Of a stretch of DNA of 64,000 bases, positions 53,998 through 63,616 are shown in pieces. Below the pieces are notes generated by a model. It was not told the origin of the DNA and searched no databases. It saw only the letters and a list, made by a program, of their open reading frames with translations. The DNA comes from Paracoccaceae bacterium. Its GTDB lineage: Bacteria > Pseudomonadota > Alphaproteobacteria > Rhodobacterales > Rhodobacteraceae. The stretch is taken from contig WRPH01000019.1 in the NCBI GenBank assembly GCA_009773375.1, positions 1-64,000 of the forward strand, in the 5' to 3' direction. The stretch's first letter is position 1; each line of letters begins with the position of its first letter. Both the position numbers and the translations under genes were made by a program.

Positions 53998-55998
53998 ATG
54001 GCCTATTTCCTTGGGGTTGATACCGGCGGCACTTACACCGATGCGGTGATCGTCGATGAGGCGGCGGATCGGGTGATCGGCAAGGCCAAATCGCTGACGA
54101 CGCGGGCCGATCTGGCGCTGGGCATTGGCCGCGCGGTGGATGCGGCACTGGCAGAATCGGGTGTTGCAGCCAAGGATGTGGCGCTGGTGTCGCTTTCCAC
54201 CACGTTGGCCACCAATGCGCTGGTGGAAGGCCAAGGGGGGCGGGTTGCGCTGATCTTTGTCGGTTTTGACGATGGCGATCTGGATCGCGGCGGGCTGACC
54301 GAAGCGTTGAAGGGCGATCCGGTGATCCGCATGGCCGGGGGGCACAGCCATGCCGGCACCGAGACCGAACCGCTGGATCTGGCGGTGCTGGAGGCGCAGC
54401 TGGTTGAACTTGGCCCGCAGGTGATGGGCTTTGCGGTGGCGGCGCGCTTTGCCACCCGCAACCCGGCGCACGAAAACGCCATCCGCGATCTGATCCGCCG
54501 GGTGACCGGCCGCCCGGTGACTTGCTCGCATGAATTGTCGGCGCAGTTGAACGGGCCGAAACGGGCGCTGACCGCGGTGCTGAACGCGCGGCTGATTGGC
54601 ATGATTGACCGGCTGGTCGCCGCCTGCGAACGCCATCTGGCCGAGGTGGGTATCCACGCGCCGCTGATGGTGGTGCGCGGCGACGGGGCGCTGATCTCGG
54701 CGGCGATGGTGCGCGAACGCCCGATTGAAACCATTCTTTCCGGCCCGGCGGCCAGCATCGTCGGCGCGCGCTGGCTGACGGGCGCGCAGGATGCGCTGGT
54801 GTCTGATATTGGTGGCACCACCACCGACGTGGCGCTGCTGCGCGGCGGGTTGCCTGAAATTGACCCGCAAGGCGCGCGGGTCGGTGGCTTTCGCACCATG
54901 GTCGAGGCGGTGGCGATGCGCACCACCGGCCTGGGCGGCGACAGCGAGGTGCATCTGAAAACCGAGGGCCTGCTCGGTGGTTTGCGGCTTGGCCCGCGCC
55001 GCCTGATTCCGGTGGCGCTGCTGGCGGCGGATCATGCCAGGATGGTGCATGACACGCTGGACCGCGCGCTTGCCACCGAAACGGCGGGTGAATTTGACGG
55101 GCGTTTTGTGGTGCCGATGGCGGGGCAGACCGGCGGGCTTTCGCCGCGCGAAGCCACGGTGCTGGCGCGGATCATCGAACCGATGCCGCTGGCGCGGGCG
55201 CTGACCAGCCGTCTGGAGGTTGCCGCGATGGAACGTCTGGTGGCGCGCGGGCTGGTGATGATCGCCGGGGTGACGCCTTCGGACGCCAGCCATGTGCTGG
55301 GGCGGCTGGACAGTTGGGACGCCACGGCGTCAGAAAAAGCCGTGCGGCTGTTGGGGCGCAGGCGCAACGGCGCGGGCGAACGCTTTGCCACCGATGCCGC
55401 CACCTTGGCGCAGCAGATCATTGATCAGTTGACCAGCCAGACCGTCGATTGCCTGCTGGAAGCCGCGTTTGACGAGGATGATGCATTTGACGGCCAGCCT
55501 TCGGAAACGCTGGCCCGCCATGCGCTGACCGCTGCCGCGCTGAACCAGCATCGCGGCGTGATCGAGCTTTCGGCGCGGCTGGGGGTGCCGGTGATCGGGC
55601 TGGGGGCCTCGGCCCCGTCGTATTACGGTGCGGTGGGCGAAAGGCTGCATTGCCAGATGATCCTGCCGGAACATGCCGGGGTGGCGAATGCGATCGGCGC
55701 GGTGGTGGGGCAGGTCAGCCAGCGGGTCAGCGCCATCATCACCAGCCCGTCAGAGGGCCGCTATACCGCGCACTTGCCCGAAGGGGTGCAGCAGTTCAGT
55801 GATCGTGATCTTGCCCTGACCACCGTTGAGGCGGCGCTGACCACCGAGGCCAGCGCGCGCGCCAAGCTGGCGGGGGCGGAAGATCTGCGCGTGACCACGG
55901 CACGCGACATCCGCGAGGCCGATATCGAAGGCCGCACCATGTTCATCGAGGCCACCGTTTCCGTCACCGCCAGCGGCCGCCCGCGCGTGGCACATTGA
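53998..55998 (+). CDS. Hydantoinase/oxoprolinase family protein (HyuA-like), stand-alone
   Basis: 666 residues. FLGVDTGGTYTDAVIVD (phosphate-1), LSTTLATNALVEGQGG, VVRGDGALIS, ILSGPAASIVGARWL, VSDIGGTTTDVALL (phosphate-2). Only about a third identical by eye to the hyuA at 26.8-28.9 kb. No HyuB partner follows; instead an EamA exporter gene starts 17 bases on. It may belong to the subgroup that includes a fused or partnerless methylhydantoinase-like enzyme. Substrate unknown. Confidence 0.82.
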   Translation: MAYFLGVDTGGTYTDAVIVDEAADRVIGKAKSLTTRADLALGIGRAVDAALAESGVAAKDVALVSLSTTLATNALVEGQGGRVALIFVGFDDGDLDRGGLTEALKGDPVIRMAGGHSHAGTETEPLDLAVLEAQLVELGPQVMGFAVAARFATRNPAHENAIRDLIRRVTGRPVTCSHELSAQLNGPKRALTAVLNARLIGMIDRLVAACERHLAEVGIHAPLMVVRGDGALISAAMVRERPIETILSGPAASIVGARWLTGAQDALVSDIGGTTTDVALLRGGLPEIDPQGARVGGFRTMVEAVAMRTTGLGGDSEVHLKTEGLLGGLRLGPRRLIPVALLAADHARMVHDTLDRALATETAGEFDGRFVVPMAGQTGGLSPREATVLARIIEPMPLARALTSRLEVAAMERLVARGLVMIAGVTPSDASHVLGRLDSWDATASEKAVRLLGRRRNGAGERFATDAATLAQQIIDQLTSQTVDCLLEAAFDEDDAFDGQPSETLARHALTAAALNQHRGVIELSARLGVPVIGLGASAPSYYGAVGERLHCQMILPEHAGVANAIGAVVGQVSQRVSAIITSPSEGRYTAHLPEGVQQFSDRDLALTTVEAALTTEASARAKLAGAEDLRVTTARDIREADIEGRTMFIEATVSVTASGRPRVAH

Positions 55999-56014
55999 CG
56001 GAAAAGGACAGCAC

Positions 56015-56878
56015 ATGACCCGCAGCCGCGCCACCGCCATCGGTTTCACCGCCATTCTGATGTGGGCGCTTCTGGCGCTGTTCACCATCGGGTCGGCCCC
56101 GGTGCCGCCCTTCTTGCTGAACGCGATCTGCTTTGGCATCGGTGGCGGGATTGGTCTGGTGTGGACGCTGACCGGGGCGGGATTTGGCATTTTGCGCGGC
56201 GTGTCGTGGAAGGTCTATGCCTTTGGCACGCTGGGTCTGTTTGGCTATCATTTCCTGTATTTCACCGCGTTCCGGCTGGCGCCGACCGCCGAAACCGGGC
56301 TGATCGCTTACTTGTGGCCACTGTTCATCGTGCTGCTGTCTGGCCTGTTGCCGGGTGAGCGGTTGGGGGCGGCGCATATCCTTGGCGCGCTGATTGCCTT
56401 TGCCGGGGCTGCGCTGATCGTGCTGGCGCGGGGCGGGGCGGCAGAAGGGTCGAGCCTTGGCTTGGGGCTGGCGTTCCTGTGCGCGGTGACATGGGCGGGC
56501 TATTCGGTGCTGTCGCGCAGGTTGGGCGAGGTGCCGACCGAATCTGTCACCGTGTTTTGTCTGGCGACGGCGGCGCTGTCGGTGGTCGCACATCTGGCGC
56601 TGGAGCAAACTCAGTGGCCGCAAGGAGTTATCGGCTGGGGCAGCGTGCTGGCCTTGGGCGTGGGGCCGGTGGGGGCCGCGTTTTTCACCTGGGATATCGG
56701 CATGAAAAAAGGCGACATCCAGCTGCTGGGTGTCGCCTCTTATGCCGCGCCGTTGCTGTCTACCTTGGCGCTTGTGGTTGCTGGAATCACCCCGGCCTCG
56801 CCGATTATCCTGCTGGCAGCGGTGTTGATCACCGCAGGGGCGGCGCTGGCGGCCCGCGCCAGCGCACGAAAGGCTTAG
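56015..56878 (+). CDS. EamA/DMT-family transporter
   Basis: 287 residues with ten predicted membrane helices in two EamA halves: AIGFTAILMWALLALFT, YHFLYFTAFRLAPTAETGLIAYLWPLFIVLLS, then GWGSVLALGVGPVGAAFFTWDIG. Similar to YddG-type exporters of aromatic amino acids or methyl viologen. Closely follows the HyuA-like gene, so substrate or product export is possible. The stop overlaps that of the convergent YdcH gene. Confidence 0.85.
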   Translation: MTRSRATAIGFTAILMWALLALFTIGSAPVPPFLLNAICFGIGGGIGLVWTLTGAGFGILRGVSWKVYAFGTLGLFGYHFLYFTAFRLAPTAETGLIAYLWPLFIVLLSGLLPGERLGAAHILGALIAFAGAALIVLARGGAAEGSSLGLGLAFLCAVTWAGYSVLSRRLGEVPTESVTVFCLATAALSVVAHLALEQTQWPQGVIGWGSVLALGVGPVGAAFFTWDIGMKKGDIQLLGVASYAAPLLSTLALVVAGITPASPIILLAAVLITAGAALAARASARKA

Positions 56879-57042
56879 GCTTCGCTAAGGCGGGCGATTT
56901 CCTCTTTCAGTTTCAGCTTTTGCTTTTTCAGTTCAGCGATGTGCAGATCATCTACCGCAGGCGCGCGCTGCGCCTTTGCGACCTGCTCCGAGAGGGTTTC
57001 GTGCTTCTTTTTCAGTTCCACGATATGGGAAGCAACGGTCAT
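56875..57042 (-). CDS. YdcH-family (DUF465) small protein
   Basis: 55 residues; ATG 57042 behind GGAGG. MTVASHIVELKKKHETLSEQ then HIAELKKQKLKLKEEIARL: a two-helix, Lys/Glu-rich coiled hairpin, the full DUF465 pattern. Function of the family is unknown. It lies tail-to-tail with the EamA gene (stops overlap by 2 bases). Confidence 0.9.
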   Translation of the reverse strand: MTVASHIVELKKKHETLSEQVAKAQRAPAVDDLHIAELKKQKLKLKEEIARLSEA

Positions 57043-57145
57043 TCAAATCCTCCATCTGATCGGTCCGATAGGTCGATTGCAGCACAGATTTGCGGGCGTG
57101 TCACCAAATCTTCATGTGACTGCGACATTTGATCTATCGAATTGG

Positions 57146-57232
57146 AGCGGTTTGCGTTCACCTTGCATCCCCTTTCGCGCCTAGGTCACGCGAAAAGGGA
57201 TGTTTTGGGCAGCAGATAAAACGCAAACCGCT
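57146..57232. repeat. Long nested inverted repeat, probable terminator of the methyltransferase gene
   Basis: Outer arms AGCGGTTTGCGTT and AACGCAAACCGCT (57146-57158 and 57220-57232) are perfect. Inner arms CATCCCCTTTCGCG and CGCGAAAAGGGATG (57166-57179 and 57189-57202) have one mismatch. The outer arm abuts the TAA of the leftward methyltransferase gene (57233-57235). The remaining bases up to the YdcH start (57043-57145) show no gene and probably hold its promoter. Confidence 0.75.
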
Positions 57233-57982
57233 TTAGCGGAATTCCTCTGCCAGCGCATCGCCGCCGCGTAGCACGGCATTTGCGCGCGGCGTGTAGCTTT
57301 CGCGGTCGCCATCATGGGCGGGGCCGTGGTGGATCACAAAGGGCGCCAGCAGGCGGAAGGCGGCGCGACCGGTCTTGCGGGCGCGCAGCAGGATCCGAAG
57401 CGCCGGGCGGCCTTCGCGCGGCGTCAGCGGCAGGACCGAGGCCGAGCCCAGCTTGCTGCCCATCGCTGCCAGCACCGCGGGCAGGCCATCGGCACCGCAG
57501 ATCAGCGTCAGCCAGCCGCCGGGGGCAAGGCGGCGGGTGGCGGCCTCGACCCAGGCCGACAGCGGTGTGTCGATCTGCAAGGCAGTGGCGCGACCGGCAT
57601 TTGGGCTGGGGGTGCCGCCGCGCGGATAATAGGGCGGGTTGGCGATGACATGGTCGAAATTGATCCGCAGCGGGCGCGGCATGTCGGCCAGATTGCCTTC
57701 GTGCACGTCCAGTGCAATGGCGTTTTCAACGGCGTTGCGCCGGGCCAGTGTGGCATAGGCGGGCTGCAATTCCAGCCCTGAAAGCCGCAGATCCGGCACA
57801 CGGGTGGCAAGACAAAACGACGCAGCCCCAACGCCGCAACCCAAATCCAGCACCGACTGGCCGGGGTGAGCCGGGCAGGCGGCGGCCAGCAGCACCGGGT
57901 CGGTGGCGGCACGGTAGCCTTTGCGCGGCTGCCACAGATGCAGCTTGCCGCACAAAAACGCGTCCTGCGTCAGATCATCCAT
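57233..57982 (-). CDS. tRNA1(Val) (adenine(37)-N6)-methyltransferase-like
   Basis: 249 residues. SAM-binding VLDLGCGVGAASF near 45-57, catalytic N-P-P-Y motif in VIANPPYYPRGG, typical of N6-adenine methyltransferases of the TrmN6/YfiC group. N-terminal DAFLCGKLHLWQPRKGYRAATDPVLLAA is a hallmark of TrmN6. The acting RNA is inferred. Its ATG overlaps the stop of the DUF2007 gene by 8 bases. Confidence 0.88.
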   Translation of the reverse strand: MDDLTQDAFLCGKLHLWQPRKGYRAATDPVLLAAACPAHPGQSVLDLGCGVGAASFCLATRVPDLRLSGLELQPAYATLARRNAVENAIALDVHEGNLADMPRPLRINFDHVIANPPYYPRGGTPSPNAGRATALQIDTPLSAWVEAATRRLAPGGWLTLICGADGLPAVLAAMGSKLGSASVLPLTPREGRPALRILLRARKTGRAAFRLLAPFVIHHGPAHDGDRESYTPRANAVLRGGDALAEEFR

Positions 57983-58196
57983 CCAGACCCTCCGGCACCT
58001 CGTTATCGGCCAGAACTGCCCTTGCGCGGAAATGGTCGCGGTCGGCCACCATCAGGCGGCGCGGGAACAATCCGATGCCGCCTTCCAGCGCGCTCATGTG
58101 GACGTCCATCACAAAGCTGTCTATACCCTCGCCCTCAAGGAGCACTTGGGCAAAGGCGATCACGGTGGGGTCGGTTGTGCGCAATAAAAGCTTCAT
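57975..58196 (-). CDS. DUF2007 small protein
   Basis: 73 residues: MKLLLRTTDPTVIAFAQVLL, then EGIDSFVMDVHMSALEGGIG and RRLMVADRDHFRARAVL. This is the ferredoxin-like fold of DUF2007 (putative signal-transducing protein), usually found before a TrmN6-type methyltransferase. Divergent from the prenyl-synthase gene. Role unknown. Confidence 0.85.
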   Translation of the reverse strand: MKLLLRTTDPTVIAFAQVLLEGEGIDSFVMDVHMSALEGGIGLFPRRLMVADRDHFRARAVLADNEVPEGLDG

Positions 58197-58264
58197 GTCT
58201 GCTGGTTTACGCGGGCCAATGGCCTAAAGTCGATACCAGAAGGAATGCGCCAGAAGGATAGGGA

Positions 58265-59266
58265 ATGAGCTTGGACGACGCCGCACAAAAACCGCATGAC
58301 CGTCTGGCCGCCGCCCTGGCCGAGGATATGGAGGCGGTCAACCTGATGATCCGCCAGCGGATGGCTTCTGAACATGCGCCGCGCATCCCACAGGTGACGG
58401 CGCATCTGATCGAGGCGGGTGGCAAGCGGCTGCGGCCCATGCTGGTTCTGGCCGCCGCGCGCCTTCTGGGCTACGCCGGGCCGTTCCATGTGCATCTGGC
58501 GGCGACGGTGGAATTCATCCACACCGCAACGCTGCTGCATGATGATGTGGTCGATGAAAGCGAACGTCGCCGCGGTCGCCCGACTGCCAACCTGCTGTGG
58601 GATAACAAATCTTCGGTGCTGGTCGGCGACTATCTGTTTGCCCGTGCGTTTCAGTTGATGGTTGAACCGGCCAATCTGCGGGTGCTGGATATTCTGGCGA
58701 ATGCCAGCGCCACGATTGCCGAGGGAGAGGTGTTGCAGCTGACTGCGGCGCAGGATCTGGCAACGACGGAAGAGATTTATCTGAAGGTCGTGCGCGGCAA
58801 GACGGCGGCGCTGTTTTCGGCGGCAACCGAATCGGGGGCTGAAATTGCCGGGGCCACGCCGGAACAGGTGGCGGCACTGTTCACCTATGGCGATGCGCTG
58901 GGCATTGCGTTTCAGATCGTCGATGACTTGCTGGATTACGGCGGCTCGGCGGCGGCGATCGGCAAGAACACCGGCGATGATTTCCGTGAACGCAAGCTGA
59001 CCCTGCCGGTGATCAAGGCGGTGGCCAAGGCCGACGCCGAAGAACGCGCCTTCTGGGTGCGGGTGATCGAGAAAGGCCAGCAGACCGACGGCGATCTGAA
59101 ACAGGCGATGGCGCTGATGGCCAAGCACGGCGCGATGGATGCGGCGCGGGACGAGGCTTTGGCCTGGGCCACCAAGGCGCAACAGGCGCTGGAGGTGCTG
59201 CCGGATCATCCGCTGCGAGGGATGCTGTCGGATCTGGCGGCTTATGTGGTGGCGCGGATCAACTGA
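58265..59266 (+). CDS. Polyprenyl (octa-/decaprenyl) diphosphate synthase
   Basis: 333 residues. First Asp-rich motif HDDVVDESERRRGRPT with chain-elongation Arg/Lys, second FQIVDDLLDYGG, and GKRLRPMLVL (GGK..RP motif). Long-chain trans-prenyl synthase giving the ubiquinone side chain; chain length (C50 is usual in this order, C40 in others) cannot be read from sequence. It ends 9 bases from the convergent ispE, the upstream isoprenoid gene. Confidence 0.9.
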   Translation: MSLDDAAQKPHDRLAAALAEDMEAVNLMIRQRMASEHAPRIPQVTAHLIEAGGKRLRPMLVLAAARLLGYAGPFHVHLAATVEFIHTATLLHDDVVDESERRRGRPTANLLWDNKSSVLVGDYLFARAFQLMVEPANLRVLDILANASATIAEGEVLQLTAAQDLATTEEIYLKVVRGKTAALFSAATESGAEIAGATPEQVAALFTYGDALGIAFQIVDDLLDYGGSAAAIGKNTGDDFRERKLTLPVIKAVAKADAEERAFWVRVIEKGQQTDGDLKQAMALMAKHGAMDAARDEALAWATKAQQALEVLPDHPLRGMLSDLAAYVVARIN

Positions 59267-59275
59267 GCCGTTGGG

Positions 59276-60129
59276 TCAGGACTGAGCCGCGACGATGCCT
59301 TGCGCCATATCGGCGCGGTCGGAATAGACCGGACCGGCGGCGCACCACCAGCCGGGTTGCGCCGATGCAATCGCAGCGTGGGCGGTTTCGGCGGCGGCGG
59401 CGGTGCTGAACAGCGCAAAGCAGGTGGCTCCCGAGCCAGACATCCGGGCGATCAGCGCGTCAGGCTGGGCGGCAAGCGCGGCCAGCACCTGACCAATCAC
59501 CGGGGCGTGGGCGATGGCGGCGGGCTGCAAATCATTGCGCTGGCTGGTTAGCCATGCGGCAAGGCCAGTGCCTTGAACACCAACGGGGTTGGCACCTCTA
59601 CCCGTGGATTGACCAGAACGATATGCGTCTCCGGCAGGGCGGGCAGCCAGTCCAGCCGCTCACCAATGCCACGCATCCGGGCAGGGTGCGCGGCGAAACA
59701 CACCGGCATATCGGCCCCAAGCGAAAGCAGGGTGTCACGATCCAGCCCCGCCGCCAGCGCTTCAGCCGTGGCAATCGGCAGCGTTTCGCGCGCCAGCCGC
59801 AGCAGCACCCGCAACGCCGCCGCCGCATCGGCGGTGCCGCCGCCAATCCCCGAGGCGGGGGGCAGGTTCTTGGTCAGCGTGAACGTCGCCGTCAGGCCGG
59901 GCTGCAACAGCCGTGCGGCCTTCAGCACCAGATTGTCGCAATCGGCGGGGATGTCCTTGGCGAACGGGCCTTGCAGCACGAGCGAGGTGACCTGCGCGGG
60001 CGTGGCGTGCAGCACGTCAGCGATGCCGCAAAACACCACCAGACTATCCAGCAGATGATAGCCATCGCTGCGCTGCCCGGTGACGTGCAGCGTCAGGTTG
60101 ACCTTCGCGTAAGCGTATTCAGTTGCCAT
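59276..60129 (-). pseudogene. ispE: 4-diphosphocytidyl-2-C-methyl-D-erythritol kinase, frame disrupted
   Basis: MEP-pathway kinase of the GHMP family. The first frame runs from ATG 60129 (EYAYAKVNLTLHV, LPPASGIGGGTADAAAAL ATP loop, LGADMPVCF) to a stop at 59548, after [15 protein letters not shown]. The other frame resumes as [14 protein letters not shown]... with the C-terminal [14 protein letters not shown] to 59276. Relatives have about 15-20 more residues between the two parts, so sequence is missing and the frame is changed near 59550-59560. IspE is normally essential, so assembly or read error is plausible. It overlaps the downstream TPR gene. Confidence 0.82.
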
Positions 60130-61840
60130 TCGCCGCCGCATCGCCGGTGTTGATCGGGGCGGCCCCTTCGTCGATCAGCACCGCATCAAGGCCCTTTTCC
60201 AGCTTGGCGCGGATGCGGGTGGCATCCTTTTCTTCCGGCGCATAAGACAGTGCCCGACGCCATTGGAATTCGGCCTCGCGTGTGCGGCCTACCGCCCAGT
60301 AGATATCGCCCAGATGGTCGGTGACCACCGGATCGACCGGCTCCAGCAGGCTGGCTTGTTCCATCGGGGCCAAAGCTTCGGCGTAGCGACCCAGCCGGTA
60401 ATAGGCCCAGGCAAGGCTGTCTATGATCGCGCCACTGTCGGGGCGGGCGGCGACGGCGCGCTGAATCATCTCCAGCGCCTCGTCCAGCTTTTCGCCACGA
60501 TCGACAAGGCTGTAACCAAGGTAATTCAACACCTGCGGCTGGTTCGGATCAAGTTCAAGCGCCTTGCGCAAATCAGCGTCGGCGGCGGCGAAATCGCCCA
60601 GCCGTTCGGCGCAGACGCCGCGGCTGTAGAACAGCACCCAATGATCCGGGCCGGGTTTGGTCACCATGGCAAGTGCTGCGTCATAGGCGGTGCGGGCCTC
60701 GGCAAAGTGCGATTCGCGGCGCATGGCGTCGCCCAAAGCGATCTGAACGGCGATGATCTGACCATGGCTGCCAGCCAGCGCTTGCAGGATTTCCAGCGCG
60801 GCTTCCTTGCGGCCAGCGGCATAGGTGGCATTGGCGCGGCCGATTTCTGCGATGTGAAAGGCCGGGTCGGTCGGCGGAATTTGTGCATAAACCGCGGTCG
60901 CCAGATCGTGCTGGCCCTGTTCTTCCAGCAGGCTGGCGGTCAGCAGTTGCGCCTCGGTATTGTCGGGGCGCAGATAGGCGGCGGCGCGGGCGTGCAGCAT
61001 GGTGTAGGCGGCGTCCGCCTCGCCGTTCACCGCGCTGGCCATCGAGTAGAACACTTCGGCAATGCCATCGCTGGCGTCGCGGACGATGGTGAAGGGCAGG
61101 GGTTCCCCTGCCGCCAGCCGCCGCCGCAGATCGTCCACCTGGATGTCGCTGCCCGGCGCAAAGCTGCGGTCGATCAAGGCGATGGCGTCGGCGTTCTTTT
61201 CCAACCGGCTGAGGATTTCAACATGCGCAATCACCCCGCGCCGGTTCACCGCGATGGTGCCCGCTGCACGGCCCGACAGGATTTCATCGGCTCCTTCAAA
61301 ATCGCCCGCCGAGGCAAGCGCCAGCGCCTTGTGATACAGACCGAACGCCTCCAGCCCCTTGGTTTTGGCCAGCTTGTCAAAGGTTTCGGTGGCGTCCGAC
61401 ATCTGCCCCAAGCCCAGTTTGGCCCAGGCCTTGACCAGATCATCCAGCACCGCACCGGCAGAGCTGCCTGCTGCCGCTTGCGTCAGGATTGACTCGAAAT
61501 CCTGGCGTTTGGCGGCATCGGCGATCAGCGCCACCGTGGCGGTCTGGCTTTTCGCGCCGGTGGCAAACAAGGCCTGCGCCATTTGCGCCGCCAACTCCAT
61601 GTTGCCAACACCGATCTGCGCCAGCACAGCGCCTTCCAGCAAGGCCGGGTTCGCCGGATCATCGGCCAAGGCGCGGCCATACCAATCGACCGCCGCGGCA
61701 TAATCGGCTTCAGCCGAGGCCACCCCCGCCGCCAGATAGGCCCCGGCGCTGCTTTCGGCAGTCGCGGTCAACGGGGCGAGGCAAAGCGTCAGAGCCGTGG
61801 CAAGCAGCACGGATTTGCGGCACATCAGGCGAAAGGGCAT
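60119..61840 (-). CDS. Secreted TPR-repeat protein
   Basis: 573 residues. Signal peptide 1-28 (LATALTLCLAPLTATA then ESS). Multiple tetratricopeptide repeats, for example AAVDWYGRALADDPANPALLEGA and DADLRKALELDPNQPQVLNYLGYSLVDRGEKLDEAL, in two blocks with a less regular middle. Probably a periplasmic scaffold. It directly precedes ispE (11-base overlap), an arrangement common in this order. Confidence 0.88.
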   Translation of the reverse strand: MPFRLMCRKSVLLATALTLCLAPLTATAESSAGAYLAAGVASAEADYAAAVDWYGRALADDPANPALLEGAVLAQIGVGNMELAAQMAQALFATGAKSQTATVALIADAAKRQDFESILTQAAAGSSAGAVLDDLVKAWAKLGLGQMSDATETFDKLAKTKGLEAFGLYHKALALASAGDFEGADEILSGRAAGTIAVNRRGVIAHVEILSRLEKNADAIALIDRSFAPGSDIQVDDLRRRLAAGEPLPFTIVRDASDGIAEVFYSMASAVNGEADAAYTMLHARAAAYLRPDNTEAQLLTASLLEEQGQHDLATAVYAQIPPTDPAFHIAEIGRANATYAAGRKEAALEILQALAGSHGQIIAVQIALGDAMRRESHFAEARTAYDAALAMVTKPGPDHWVLFYSRGVCAERLGDFAAADADLRKALELDPNQPQVLNYLGYSLVDRGEKLDEALEMIQRAVAARPDSGAIIDSLAWAYYRLGRYAEALAPMEQASLLEPVDPVVTDHLGDIYWAVGRTREAEFQWRRALSYAPEEKDATRIRAKLEKGLDAVLIDEGAAPINTGDAAANGN

Positions 61841-61963
61841 GCAGAGCGGCTCCTGTAAGGCATTGCCGCAAAGCTAGTGGGCCATGGGCCGATAAGCAAT
61901 GCGGGCCGGGGGGTTATACCCGCCGACCCGCATATCTTCGCCCATCTGACAGGATTTGTCAGA

Positions 61964-63616
61964 TCACATGTTCGGATAGTTCGGGCCACCGCCGCCCATC
62001 GGCGTTGTCCAGGTGATGTTTTGCGACGGGTCCTTGATGTCGCAGGTCTTGCAATGCACGCAGTTCTGGAAGTTGATCTGGAAGCGCGGCTCTTTGCCCT
62101 CTTCCGCGATCACCTCGTACACCCCCGCCGGGCAATAGCGCTGCGCCGGTTCAGCGTATTGCGGCAGGTTGACGCTGATCGGGATCGAGGGGTCTTTCAG
62201 CTTCAGATGCGCCGGCTGCGCCTCGTCGTGGTTGGTGGCCGAGAAAGCCACGTTGGTCAGCCGATCAAACGACAGCACGCCATCGGGCTTGGGGTAATCA
62301 ATCGGCGCGTAATCCTTGGCAAGGCCGGTGGCTTCGGCATCGTTCTTGCCGTGTTTCAGCGTGCCAAGGATGGTCAGGCCAAAGGTGTTGGCCCACATAT
62401 CCGCGCCGCCCAGCGTCAGCGAGGCGATCAGGCCGAATTTCGACCACAGCGGTTTGACGTTGCGCACCTTCTTCAGGTCTTTCGCAATCGCGCCCGAGCG
62501 CACGTCAGCCTCGTAGGCGGTCAGCTCGTCACTGGCACGGCCTGCAGCAATCGCCGCCGCCGCTGCTTCCGCCGCCGCAATGCCCGACAGCATGGCATTG
62601 TGGTTGCCCTTGATGCGCGGCACGTTCACCAGACCCGCCGAGCAGCCCAGCAGCGCCACGCCCGGTGCCACCATCTTGGGGATCGACTGCAAGCCACCTT
62701 CCGAGATTGCCCGCGCGCCGTAAGCGACGCGCTTGCCGCCTTTCAAAAGCTCGGCCACCATCGGGTGATGCTTGAAGCGCTGGAATTCCATGTAGGGATA
62801 CAGGTGCGGGTTCTTGTAGTTCAGATGAACAACAAAGCCGACATAGACCTGATTGTTTTCAATGTGGTAGATGAACGACCCGCCGCCGGCATTGCTGCCC
62901 AGCGGCCAGCCCATCGTGTGGGTGACGGTGCCCAGCTTGTGCTTCTTGGGGTCGATTTCCCAGATTTCTTTCATGCCAAGGCCGAATTTCTGCGGCTCGT
63001 GACCCTTGGACAGATCGTATTTGGCGATGACTTCTTTCGCGAGGCTGCCGCGCACGCCTTCCGACAGGAACACATATTTGCCCGCCAGCACCATGCCGGG
63101 CTCATAGGAAGGGCCGGGGGTGCCATCGGCGTTCTTGCCGAATTCGCCCGCCACCACGCCGCGCACTTCGCCGTTGTCGCCGTAGACCAGTTCCGAACAG
63201 GACATGCCGGGGAAAATCTCGACGCCAAGTTCTTCGGCCTGTTGCGCCATCCAGCGGCAGACATTCGCCATCGACACGATATAATTGCCGTGGTTGTTCA
63301 TCAGGGGCGGCATCGGCCAGTTCGGGATGCGCATCTGACCGGCTGGGCCGAGGATGTAGAAATTATCCTCTAGTACCTCGGTCTTGATCGGCGCGCCTTT
63401 GGCTTTCCAATCGGGGATCAGCGCGTTCAGGCCAGCCGGGTCCAGCACCGCGCCCGACAGGATATGCGCGCCGACTTCCGAGCCTTTTTCCAGCACCACC
63501 ACCGACAGATTGCTGTCCAGCTGCTTCAGCCGGATCGCCGCCGAAAGCCCGGCCGGACCTGCGCCAACGATGACGACATCATATTCCATCTGCTCGCGCG
63601 CGATCTGTTGCGACAT
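61964..63616 (-). CDS. Electron-transferring-flavoprotein dehydrogenase (ETF-ubiquinone oxidoreductase)
   Basis: 550 residues from ATG 63616 (AGAGGG upstream). FAD fold VVIVGAGPAGLSAAIRLKQ near 13-31, ubiquinone-binding region with LGIKEIW-like LGMKEIWEI, and C-terminal [4Fe-4S] cluster Cys in RYCPAGVYEV and NCVHCKTCDIKDP. Passes electrons from ETF (fatty acid and amino acid oxidation) to the quinone pool at the inner membrane. Single gene with its own promoter. Confidence 0.95.
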   Translation of the reverse strand: MSQQIAREQMEYDVVIVGAGPAGLSAAIRLKQLDSNLSVVVLEKGSEVGAHILSGAVLDPAGLNALIPDWKAKGAPIKTEVLEDNFYILGPAGQMRIPNWPMPPLMNNHGNYIVSMANVCRWMAQQAEELGVEIFPGMSCSELVYGDNGEVRGVVAGEFGKNADGTPGPSYEPGMVLAGKYVFLSEGVRGSLAKEVIAKYDLSKGHEPQKFGLGMKEIWEIDPKKHKLGTVTHTMGWPLGSNAGGGSFIYHIENNQVYVGFVVHLNYKNPHLYPYMEFQRFKHHPMVAELLKGGKRVAYGARAISEGGLQSIPKMVAPGVALLGCSAGLVNVPRIKGNHNAMLSGIAAAEAAAAAIAAGRASDELTAYEADVRSGAIAKDLKKVRNVKPLWSKFGLIASLTLGGADMWANTFGLTILGTLKHGKNDAEATGLAKDYAPIDYPKPDGVLSFDRLTNVAFSATNHDEAQPAHLKLKDPSIPISVNLPQYAEPAQRYCPAGVYEVIAEEGKEPRFQINFQNCVHCKTCDIKDPSQNITWTTPMGGGGPNYPNM

